Source of the DNA: Janibacter endophyticus
Lineage (GTDB): Bacteria; Actinomycetota; Actinomycetes; Actinomycetales; Dermatophilaceae
NCBI RefSeq assembly: GCF_016888335.1
Contig: NZ_JAFEJG010000004.1
Coordinates: 1,488,001-1,552,000 of the forward strand
Reading direction: 5' to 3'
DNA: 64,000 nucleotides
Part shown: piece after piece, positions 45,669 to 53,003 of the stretch
Layout of the letters: the number at the start of each line of letters is the position of its first letter
Position numbering within the stretch: the stretch's first letter is position 1
Program-made: the position numbers and the translations under genes
The notes under the pieces: generated by a model
Told to the model about the DNA's origin: nothing
Databases searched by the model: none
The model's input: only the letters and a program-made list of their open reading frames with translations

Positions 45669-45755
45669 GTGGACCTGGCCCTCGGCACCCTCTGCGGTGA
45701 CCACGTCGGCGCCTCCCTCGTGCACATCGGCGGCGACCTGCTGGGAGCATGGTGA
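45669..45755 (+). CDS. Short open frame before cobK, possible gene remnant
   Basis: A GTG-to-TGA frame of 28 codons (reading LALGTLCGDHVGASLVHIGG then DLLGAW) lies between the HAD fragment and cobK. Its G/C third positions look coding-like and its end overlaps the first possible cobK start. I do not recognise it. It may be the tail of a gene whose front was lost in the rearrangement, or a chance frame. Confidence 0.25.
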   Translation: MDLALGTLCGDHVGASLVHIGGDLLGAW

Positions 45756-45757
45756 GC

Positions 45758-46528
45758 ATGCACGTCCTCGTCCTCGGTGGCACCGCGGAGGCCCGCGAGC
45801 TTGCCGCCCTCCTCGAGCGCGAAGGGGTCCGGGTCACCTCCTCGCTCGCCGGCAGGGTCTCCCGGCCGCGGCTGCCGGTCGGCGAGGTCCGTGTCGGCGG
45901 CTTCGGCGGGGCTGACGGCCTGGCCGCGTGGACCCGCGAGCACGGGGTCGACGCGGTCGTCGACGCCACCCACCCCTTCGCCACGACGATGAGCCGGCAC
46001 GCCGCCGAGGCCTGCGCCACGACCGGGCACCCGCTCCTGCGCCTCGCCCGGCCAGGGTGGGCCGGGCACCCCGAGGCCGCCAGCTGGACCTGGGTGGACG
46101 GCTACGAGGCCGCCCGCGAGACCGCCGACGACCTCGGCGGTGCCCCCTTCGTCACCACCGGGCGGCAGACCCTCCACCACTACACCCGTCCGTGGGCGCA
46201 GCGACCGGTCCTCGTGCGGCTCGTCGAGCCGCCCGCCGAGCCGCTCCCCGCTGCGTGGACGGTGCTGCGCTCGCGCGGGCCCTTCGACCTCGACGCCGAG
46301 CTGGCGACGATGCGCGAGCATGCGGTCGACGTGCTGCTCACGAAGGACTCCGGCGGGGACTTCACCGCGCCGAAGCTCACCGCCGCCGCGACCCTCGGCG
46401 TGCCCGTCGTCGTCGTCCGCCGGCCGGCCGTCCAGGCGGGCGTGCCCGAGGTCGCGCGCGCGGCGGAGGTCGTCGCCCGGCTGCTCAGCGGCGCAGCGAG
46501 CGCAGGAGCACCGCCCCCGCGAGGGTGA
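45758..46528 (+). CDS. cobK: Precorrin-6A reductase
   Basis: A 256-residue CobK/CbiJ enzyme that reduces precorrin-6A with NADPH. VLVLGGTAEARELAALLERE, VDATHPFATTMSRHAAEAC, PLLRLARPGW, FVTTGRQTLHHY and the C-terminal LLTKDSGGDFTAPKLTAAAT are family marks. The ATG at 45758 fits homologues (MHVLVLGGT); an ATG three codons earlier (45749) is possible. It is convergent with cobD and overlaps it by 44 bases. Confidence 0.9.
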   Translation: MHVLVLGGTAEARELAALLEREGVRVTSSLAGRVSRPRLPVGEVRVGGFGGADGLAAWTREHGVDAVVDATHPFATTMSRHAAEACATTGHPLLRLARPGWAGHPEAASWTWVDGYEAARETADDLGGAPFVTTGRQTLHHYTRPWAQRPVLVRLVEPPAEPLPAAWTVLRSRGPFDLDAELATMREHAVDVLLTKDSGGDFTAPKLTAAATLGVPVVVVRRPAVQAGVPEVARAAEVVARLLSGAASAGAPPPRG

Positions 46529-47414
46529 CCATGCCGACCCGGTCGGCCAGCGCGCTGGCGCGGGGGACATCGGCGATCGTGGGTGGCGGGCCCTCGCCGA
46601 GGAGGCCGCGCTCCTCAACCTGGCCGGCGTAGTCGTTGCGCCCGCCGAGGCGCACCCCGAGCGCCGCGGCGAAGCCCGCCTCGACCGGCCCGGCGTTGGG
46701 CGAGGGGTGGTCCCGCCCGTCGGTGAGAGCGGTACGCACGACGGACGAAGGGGGCGTCCCGGCCCCAGCGCCCGCCGCGGCGGTCGCGAGGACGGTGGCC
46801 CGGGCGGGGACCCAGCCGAGCAGGTCGTCGAGGCGGGCGGCGGACCAGCCGTACGCGGCGTAGCGCTCGCTGCGGTGACCCCACATCGCGTCGAGGGTGT
46901 TGGCGCCGCGGTGGAGGAGCACACCGAGCGGCCCGAGCGCCGCACCCCAGACGAGGGTGCCGACGACGGCGTCGGAGGTGTTCTCTGCCACCGACTCGAC
47001 CGCCGCCCGGGCCACCTCGTCGGCGGCCAGGTCGTCGGTGCGCCGCCCCACGAGGTGGCGGACCCGGACGCGGGCCGCCGGGAGGTCGCCGCGGGCGAGG
47101 AGGTCGTGGACCGCGCTCGCCTCGCGGGCCAGCGAGGTCCCGCCGAGAGCGGCCCAGGTGACCGCGGTCGTGACGACCACCTGGCCGCTCGGGCCGAGGT
47201 GGCGGGCGGCAAGCCCGGCGGCGACGAGCGGCGCGAGCGCGGTGGCTGTGGCGGCCACGCCCGCCCCCCGGTCGGGCCGGTGGAGGACCCGCTCCACCTG
47301 CCCGGCCCAACCCCCGAAGACGGCGACGGGGTGCCCCCTTCGCGGGTCGCCGAGGAGGCGGTCGAGGAGGTAGCCGGCGAGGAGCCCGGCCGCGACCGGG
47401 TCGGGGCGGGTCAC
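46485..47414 (-). CDS. cobD: Adenosylcobinamide-phosphate synthase
   Basis: A 309-residue membrane protein (CobD/CbiB) attaching aminopropanol phosphate to adenosylcobyric acid. AGLLAGYLLDRLLGDPRRGH, VAENTSDAVVGTLVWGAALG, HRGANTLDAMWGHRSERYAA, GWSAARLDDLLGWVPARAT and PSPNAGPVEAGFAAALGVRL are all diagnostic. It is the last gene of the minus-strand cob operon. The GTG start overlaps cobU by 4 bases. Confidence 0.95.
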   Translation of the reverse strand: MTRPDPVAAGLLAGYLLDRLLGDPRRGHPVAVFGGWAGQVERVLHRPDRGAGVAATATALAPLVAAGLAARHLGPSGQVVVTTAVTWAALGGTSLAREASAVHDLLARGDLPAARVRVRHLVGRRTDDLAADEVARAAVESVAENTSDAVVGTLVWGAALGPLGVLLHRGANTLDAMWGHRSERYAAYGWSAARLDDLLGWVPARATVLATAAAGAGAGTPPSSVVRTALTDGRDHPSPNAGPVEAGFAAALGVRLGGRNDYAGQVEERGLLGEGPPPTIADVPRASALADRVGMVTLAGAVLLRSLRR

Positions 47415-47944
47415 GGGAGGTCCTTCACGGGGAGCACCTGGCCGGCGACGACGAGGAGGACGCGATCGGCGGTGGCGGCGAGGCGCTGGTTGACCAGGCC
47501 GAGCCGGTCGGCGAAGACCCGGCCCGAGCGGGTCGCCGGGACGACGCCCCAGCCCACCTCGTTGGTCACGGCGACGACGAGGCCTGGGTGGTCCGCCCAG
47601 GCGGCGACGAGGTCGTCGACGCGGGCGTCGAGCGCGGGCGACCAGGCGTCCTGCGGGCTCTCCCAGGCGTCGAGCGCGTCGAGCTGGGCGGTGAGCCAGG
47701 TGCCGACGCAGTCGAGGAGGACGGCGCCGGGGTGCTCGCGGAGGGCGCGCGCGGCGTCGCTGGTCTCCACGGTGGTCCACGTGGCCGGACGGCGGTCCTG
47801 GTGGGCGGCGACGCGCAGCGCCCAGTCGGGGTCGTCGGAGGTGGGCCCGCAGGCGAGGTAGGTGGCCGGCTCGCCGGCGGGGACGAGGGACTCGGCGTGC
47901 CGGGACTTGCCGGAGCGGACACCGCCGGTGACGAGGACCCTCAT
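47411..47944 (-). CDS. cobU: Adenosylcobinamide kinase / cobinamide-phosphate guanylyltransferase
   Basis: A 177-residue bifunctional enzyme (CobP/CobU). The P-loop VLVTGGVRSGKSRHAESLV is N-terminal, LDCVGTWLTAQLD and VAVTNEVGWGVVPATRSGRV follow, and DRLGLVNQRLAATADRVLLV closes the fold. The histidine accepting the GMP group is in VAAHQDRRPATW. Four-base overlaps on both sides couple it to cobS and cobD. Confidence 0.95.
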   Translation of the reverse strand: MRVLVTGGVRSGKSRHAESLVPAGEPATYLACGPTSDDPDWALRVAAHQDRRPATWTTVETSDAARALREHPGAVLLDCVGTWLTAQLDALDAWESPQDAWSPALDARVDDLVAAWADHPGLVVAVTNEVGWGVVPATRSGRVFADRLGLVNQRLAATADRVLLVVAGQVLPVKDLP

Positions 47945-48753
47945 CGCAGGGTCCCCGCGAGGACGAGCAGCACGCTGGCGAGGGCGAGCTCGACGGCGGC
48001 GCCGATGACGTCGCCGCTGATACCGCCGAGGCGGCGGTGGGCGAGGGCGGCCAGCGCGAGGGAGGTGGCGGTGGCGAGGGCGGTGGCGCCGAGCGCGGCG
48101 AGCACGCCGTGGACGGGACCAACCGGGCTGACGGGCATGGCGGCCAGGGCGAGGAGGCCTGCGGGCAGGACGACGGCGGCGGCCGCGGCGGCGGTCGGGA
48201 CGGTGCCGGCGACGGTGGCGCCGAGGCCGGTGGGGGAGGCGGCGGGCACCCCGCGGCGGCAGAGGAGAGGGCAGGCCGTCCGGGAGAGGGGGATCGCGGC
48301 GGCGAGGGCGAGGGCACCGGCGGGAAGGGGGCCCAGGTGGGGGCCACCGAGGAGGTGGGCCGCGCAGGTCACCTGGAGGAGGAGGGTGAGGACGAGCGCG
48401 ACGACGCCCATCGGGCCGACGTCGCCGGTGCGCATGATCTCGAGGGCGCGCTCGCGGGTCCACCCGCCACCGAGGCCGTCCACGGTGTCGGCGAGCCCGT
48501 CGAGGTGCATGGCCCGGGTGCCGGCCGCGAGGAGGGCGACGACGACGGTGGCAGTGGCGAGCGGGGGGAGGGCGAGGGCGCTCCCGGCGGCGGCGACGGC
48601 GAGCACGGCGAGGGCGAGGGGGAGGACGGCGAGCGGGGCGAGGGTCATGGCCGCGCCGGCGACGGGGCGGGTCGTGATCACCGGGCCGCTCGAGAGGACG
48701 GTGAGGGTGCCGACGGCCAGGCGCAGCCCCTCGCGGAGGGTGCCCCCGCTCAC
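47941..48753 (-). CDS. cobS: Adenosylcobinamide-GDP ribazoletransferase (cobalamin synthase)
   Basis: A 270-residue integral membrane protein joining adenosylcobinamide-GDP with alpha-ribazole. RAMHLDGLADTVDGLGGGWT carries the metal-binding DGLADxxDG signature, preceded by LREGLRLAVGTLTVLSSGPV. About seven hydrophobic segments. The GTG at 48753 is the start consistent with homologues; the stop overlaps cobU by 4 bases. Confidence 0.95.
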   Translation of the reverse strand: MSGGTLREGLRLAVGTLTVLSSGPVITTRPVAGAAMTLAPLAVLPLALAVLAVAAAGSALALPPLATATVVVALLAAGTRAMHLDGLADTVDGLGGGWTRERALEIMRTGDVGPMGVVALVLTLLLQVTCAAHLLGGPHLGPLPAGALALAAAIPLSRTACPLLCRRGVPAASPTGLGATVAGTVPTAAAAAAVVLPAGLLALAAMPVSPVGPVHGVLAALGATALATATSLALAALAHRRLGGISGDVIGAAVELALASVLLVLAGTLR

Positions 48754-48805
48754 GACGCACGCAGGGGAGGTTGCTGGAGCGTCTGCGAAGGGAGGAGGGG
48801 GCCGG

Positions 48806-49867
48806 TCATCGGGCGGCCGCCGTCTCGGGCCGGGTCGGGCTCGCACCGTTCGCCGACGCTGGTGCCGCCGCAGTCGCCGCCGCCGCGTCGAGCCCCATCT
48901 CGAGGGCCGCGACCGCGGGGCCGATGACGGTGACCGCAGGGGCTGCGATGCCGCCCTCGCGGGCCGCCTCGGCGATCCGGGACAGCGGCGCGCGGACAAC
49001 CTGCTGGAGCGGGGTGCCGCCGTTGGCGATGCTCGCCGCCGGCGTCCCCGCGTCGAGCCCTGCCGCGACGAGCGACTCGGCGATCGCGGGCAGCGTCGCG
49101 ACGCCCATGAGCACGACGAGGGTGAGCCGGCTCTGCGCGAGCGCGGCCCAGTCGACCTCGCTGCGCGGGTCGCCGGGATCGACATGGCCCGACACGACGA
49201 CGACCCCCTGCGACAGCCCGCGGTGGGTCACCGGGATCTGCGCGAGCGCCGGCACCGCGACCGCCGAGCTCACCCCGGGGATCACCTCGACGGGCACCCC
49301 GGCGTCGGTGCAGGCCAGCCACTCCTCGCCGCCGCGCCCGAGGACGAAGCCGTCGCCTCCTTTGAGCCGGACGACGACCTGCCCGGCCCGGGCCCGCTCG
49401 ACGAGCACCGCGTTGATCCGCTCCTGCGGGGTGAAATCGCCCCGCGGGATCTTCCCGACGTGCACGACCTCGACGTCGGCCGGCAGGTCGGTGAGCGCGC
49501 CGAGCGGCCCGAGCCGGTCGGTGACGACGACGTCGGCCTGGCGCAGCGCCTCATAGCCGGCGAGGGTGAGCAGCCCCGGGTCACCGGGCCCGCCGCCGAC
49601 GAGCACGACCCGCCCGGTGCCGCCCGGCCGCCGAGGACCGGCAGGCTCGCGCACCGGGTCGGTGAGGACGACATCGGCGCTCGCCGTGCCGGGCGTGGCG
49701 AGCTCGGCCAGCCCGCGGCCGACGACGTCACGCAGCTCCGGCGTGGGCTCGTCCGTCTCGACGACGACGATGGCGGCGCCGTCGTCGAGCAGCCGCTGGA
49801 TTGTCGTCGTGATGTCGGGCCCGGGCTCGCGGACAAGCACCCGGCGGCCGGTGAGCAGCCAGCTCAT
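48806..49867 (-). CDS. cobA: Uroporphyrinogen-III C-methyltransferase (CobA/SUMT) with short N-terminal domain
   Basis: A 353-residue protein. The methyltransferase domain (about 85-330) has VVLVGGGPGDPGLLTLAGYE, VVVTDRLGPLGAL, RLKGGDGFVLGRGGEEWLAC, VIPGVSSAVAVPALAQIPVT and VVLMGVATLPAIAESLVAAG. It makes precorrin-2, the entry to B12 and siroheme. The first 80 residues resemble the front of a CysG-type dehydrogenase domain but are too short to carry its NAD site, so dehydrogenase activity is not expected. The ATG at 49867 overlaps the CobB-CobC gene by 4 bases. Confidence 0.92.
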   Translation of the reverse strand: MSWLLTGRRVLVREPGPDITTTIQRLLDDGAAIVVVETDEPTPELRDVVGRGLAELATPGTASADVVLTDPVREPAGPRRPGGTGRVVLVGGGPGDPGLLTLAGYEALRQADVVVTDRLGPLGALTDLPADVEVVHVGKIPRGDFTPQERINAVLVERARAGQVVVRLKGGDGFVLGRGGEEWLACTDAGVPVEVIPGVSSAVAVPALAQIPVTHRGLSQGVVVVSGHVDPGDPRSEVDWAALAQSRLTLVVLMGVATLPAIAESLVAAGLDAGTPAASIANGGTPLQQVVRAPLSRIAEAAREGGIAAPAVTVIGPAVAALEMGLDAAAATAAAPASANGASPTRPETAAAR

Positions 49868-52392
49868 GCGGTCCTCCTCGTGATCCGGGACAGCTCGCGG
49901 AGCAGCCCGTCGGTGGTCAGGGGGTCCCGGGCGGCGACGCGGACCCAGCTCGCGTCCAGGCCGGGGAAGGTGTCGCAGCGCCGCAGCGCCCACCCGCGCT
50001 CCCGGAGGGTGGCGTGCGCCCCGGGACCGGGACGGGCGAGGACGAAGGGGGCGGAGGAGCCCACGACGGGAACGTCCAGCGTCCGCAGCCCGGCGGTGAG
50101 GTGCTGCCGCCAGGACTGCAGCTCGGAGGCGCCGCGGGCCGCCTCCGCGAGCGCCCGGGGCGTGGCCGTCTCGACCATGACACGCAGGGCGAGGCTGCCG
50201 ACCGACCAGTGCGGCTGGTGCGCAGCGAGCGCCGCGACGAGCCGCGGGTCCCCGGCGACGTAGCCGGCACGGACGCCGGCGACGCCCCAGGTCTTCGTGA
50301 GCGAGCGCACGACGAGGAGGCCGCCGAGGTCGCCGGCGAGGAGGGACTCGCCCTCGCCGGGGACCGCGTCCATGAAGGCCTCGTCGACGACGACGACCCG
50401 CCCGGGCCGCACGAGCGAGCGCAGCACCCGCGCGGGGTGGAGCACACCCGTCGGGTTGGTCGGGTTGCCGAGGACGACGAGGTCCGCGTCGCCGACCTCG
50501 CCGAGCGACTGCGGGGTCAGCGCGAAGCCGTCCTCGGGCCGTAGGAGCACCCGCCGAACGGGGCGCCCGGCAGCGACGAGCGCGGCCTCCGGCTCGGTGA
50601 ACTGCGGGTGCACGACGACCGCGTCGCGCACCGGCAGGGCCCGTGCGAGCAGCGTGAAGGCCTCGGCGCCGCCGCTCGTCGGCAGCACCTCCTCACGCCG
50701 CCGGTCGTGCCGACGGGCCAGTGCGTCACGGGCCGGGGCCGGGTCGGGGTAGGCGGCGAGCCGGCCGACCTCGTCGCGCAGCGCGGTGGCCAGCCACGGG
50801 GGAGGGGCGTCGAGCCGGACGTTGACCGCGAGGTCGACGAGCCCGTCGCCGGTCTCGGCATCGCCGTGGTGGTCCAGGTCGACCCCGTCCGCCGGCTCGC
50901 CCTGGACCGGGACGGGCGCGACGCCCGCGCCGACCGGGCGGCCGAGCGGCACGACGGGTGCCTCGGTGGCGGTCGCTGCCGCGGTGTGCCCCTCGTGCCC
51001 CCAGGCGGCCTCGGCGAAGGCCGCCGCCATCCCCGGCGACCCCGCCCAGCTCGTGTGCAGGTACGACGCGACGAGCGTCGCCCGGCCGGTCCCGGCCGGG
51101 TCGAGCGCGAAGCCCTCCGCGCGGCCGCCGAGCGACCAGGCCGGCGCCTCCCCCCTTCGCGCCGCCGGCGCGGCCGGCGGCTGCGTCACGGTCCGGTGGA
51201 ACTCGTGCCCGCTCACCCGCGTGCCCGCGGGGCCGAGCACGGAGTCGGCGAGCAGCTCCGCCTCGCGGTAGCCCAGGGTGAGCCGCGGACCCATCGCGGC
51301 GTCCGTCGGGACGAGCCCGGCCATCGGGTGCCCGTCGAGGGAGCGGGCGAGGTAGAGCAGCCCCGCGCACTCGGCCGTCGTCGGCATCCCGGCACCGACC
51401 GCGGCGCGGATGTCGTCGAGGAGCGAGGTGTTGCTCGCCAGCGCCCGGGCGTGCACCTCCGGGAAGCCACCGCCGACGTACAGCGCGCGGGTCCCGGGCG
51501 GCAGCGCGAGGTCGCGCGCCGGGTCGAGGAGCGCCACCCGGCACCCGGCCGCGGTGAGCAGCTCCTCGGTCTCCGGGTAGCGGAAGGTGAAGGCCCGCCC
51601 GCCCGCCACCGCCACGACCGGTGCGCCCGGCCCGGTCTCGCGGGCCGCCTCGCCGAGCGCCGCCGAGGGGCACCACGGGCGCGCGTCGAGGTCGGGCGCG
51701 CCACCGGCCGCCGCGAGGACGGCGTCGAGGTGGACGTGCTCCTCGGCGAGGTCGGCGATCCGGCCGAGCGTCGCGGCGGCCTCGCCGCTCTCCGCGGCCG
51801 GCACGAGACCGAGGTGGCGGGAGGGGACGTGCATCCCGACGTCCCGCGGGACCACCCCCCAGACCGGCACCCCGGTCTGCTCCACCGCGCGGCGCGCCTC
51901 GTCGGCGTGGCGGGCGGTGCCGGCCTTGTTGAGGACGACCCCGACGACGTCGAGCGCCTCGTCGTAGGCGGCCATGCCGGCGACGGTCGCGGCGACGGTC
52001 CGCGAGGTCGAGGAGATGTCGACGACGAGGAGCACCGGGGTGCTGGTGAGCGCGGCGACGTGCGCGCTGCTCGCGAAGCCGTCGCCGCCGAGCCGCCCGT
52101 CGAGCAGCCCCATGACGCCCTCGACGAGGCACACGTCGGCCGGGGTCGGGTGGGTGGCGCCGCGCAGCAGCAGCGGCGCGACCTGGTCCTCACCGACGAG
52201 CCACGGGTCGAGGTTGCGGCTCGGCCGGCCGGTGGCGAGCGCGTGGTAGCCCGGGTCGATGTAGTCGGGCCCGACCTTCGCGGGCGCGACCGTCAGGCCG
52301 CGCCGGGCGAGGGCGGCCATCACTCCGACGGTGATCGTCGTCTTGCCGTGCCCGGAGGCGGGGGCGGCGACGAGGAGTCGAGGGATCCTCAC
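49864..52392 (-). CDS. cobB-cobC: Fusion of cobyrinate a,c-diamide synthase (CobB) and threonine-phosphate-decarboxylase-like CobC
   Basis: An 842-residue two-enzyme chain. The first half is CobB: P-loop PRLLVAAPASGHGKTTITVG, KVGPDYIDPGYHALATGRPS, LVEGVMGLLDGR, and a glutamine amidotransferase end with the Cys in PTTAECAGLLYLARSLDG and GHEFHRT. After a linker (about 460-490) comes the CobC/HisC-like PLP domain: VLPTSGGAEAFTLLARALPV, LVVLGNPTNPTGVLHPARVL, VVDEAFMDAVPGEGESL and the Schiff-base Lys in VVRSLTKTWGVAGVRAGYVA. CobB amidates cobyrinate; CobC supplies or helps attach the aminopropanol arm. GTG start overlaps cobO by 4 bases. Confidence 0.9.
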   Translation of the reverse strand: MRIPRLLVAAPASGHGKTTITVGVMAALARRGLTVAPAKVGPDYIDPGYHALATGRPSRNLDPWLVGEDQVAPLLLRGATHPTPADVCLVEGVMGLLDGRLGGDGFASSAHVAALTSTPVLLVVDISSTSRTVAATVAGMAAYDEALDVVGVVLNKAGTARHADEARRAVEQTGVPVWGVVPRDVGMHVPSRHLGLVPAAESGEAAATLGRIADLAEEHVHLDAVLAAAGGAPDLDARPWCPSAALGEAARETGPGAPVVAVAGGRAFTFRYPETEELLTAAGCRVALLDPARDLALPPGTRALYVGGGFPEVHARALASNTSLLDDIRAAVGAGMPTTAECAGLLYLARSLDGHPMAGLVPTDAAMGPRLTLGYREAELLADSVLGPAGTRVSGHEFHRTVTQPPAAPAARRGEAPAWSLGGRAEGFALDPAGTGRATLVASYLHTSWAGSPGMAAAFAEAAWGHEGHTAAATATEAPVVPLGRPVGAGVAPVPVQGEPADGVDLDHHGDAETGDGLVDLAVNVRLDAPPPWLATALRDEVGRLAAYPDPAPARDALARRHDRRREEVLPTSGGAEAFTLLARALPVRDAVVVHPQFTEPEAALVAAGRPVRRVLLRPEDGFALTPQSLGEVGDADLVVLGNPTNPTGVLHPARVLRSLVRPGRVVVVDEAFMDAVPGEGESLLAGDLGGLLVVRSLTKTWGVAGVRAGYVAGDPRLVAALAAHQPHWSVGSLALRVMVETATPRALAEAARGASELQSWRQHLTAGLRTLDVPVVGSSAPFVLARPGPGAHATLRERGWALRRCDTFPGLDASWVRVAARDPLTTDGLLRELSRITRRTA

Positions 52393-53003
52393 CACTCGAT
52401 CCCCTTCTGGCCCTTCTGACCGCGGTCGAAGGGGTGCTTGATCTTCGTCATCTCGGTCGCGACGTCGGCGATCTCGAGCAGCCGCGGGTGAGGGTCGCGG
52501 CCGGTGATGACGACGTGCTGGTAGCCGGGTCGGTGGGTCAGCGTGTCGATGACGTCGTCGAGCTCGACCCAGCCCCACTTCATGACGTACGTGAACTCGT
52601 CGAGGATGTAGACGGTGTGCGCCTCCGCGGCGAGCCGCCGCTTGATCTCCTCCCAGCCCTCACGGGCGTCGGCGGCGTGGTCCTCCTCGGACCCGGCCTT
52701 GCGCGACCACGACCAGCCCGAGCCCATCTTGTGCCACTCGACGGGACCCCCTTCGCCGGTCTCCTCGTGGACGCGGCCGAGGGTCTTGTAGACCTCCTCC
52801 TCGCCGATGCGCCACTTCGCGGACTTGACGAACTGGAAGACGCCGATGGACCAGCCCTGGTTCCACCCGCGCAGGCCGAGGCCGAAGGCCGCCGTCGACT
52901 TGCCCTTGCCGATGCCACCGTGGACGACGACGAGCGGGCGGTTGCGGCGCTGCCGCGTGGTCAGTCCGTCCTTCGGCGTGACGGGGGTCTGTCCCTGGGC
53001 CAT
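52389..53003 (-). CDS. cobO: Cob(I)yrinic acid a,c-diamide adenosyltransferase
   Basis: A 204-residue CobO/BtuR-type enzyme adding the adenosyl ligand. VHGGIGKGKSTAAFGLGLRG is the P-loop, VFQFVKSAKWRIGEEEVYKT and YILDEFTYVMKWGWVELDDV are conserved, and the C-terminus HPFDRGQKGQKGIEW matches the family end. The start overlaps the chelatase stop by one base (TGATG) and the stop overlaps the CobB-CobC start. Confidence 0.95.
   Translation of the reverse strand: MAQGQTPVTPKDGLTTRQRRNRPLVVVHGGIGKGKSTAAFGLGLRGWNQGWSIGVFQFVKSAKWRIGEEEVYKTLGRVHEETGEGGPVEWHKMGSGWSWSRKAGSEEDHAADAREGWEEIKRRLAAEAHTVYILDEFTYVMKWGWVELDDVIDTLTHRPGYQHVVITGRDPHPRLLEIADVATEMTKIKHPFDRGQKGQKGIEW

Noticed and set aside
48037-48927. 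Long plus-strand Gly/Glu/Arg-rich frame antisense to cobS
   Set aside because: It is a shadow of the GC-rich cobS gene; composition is extreme and there is no domain.
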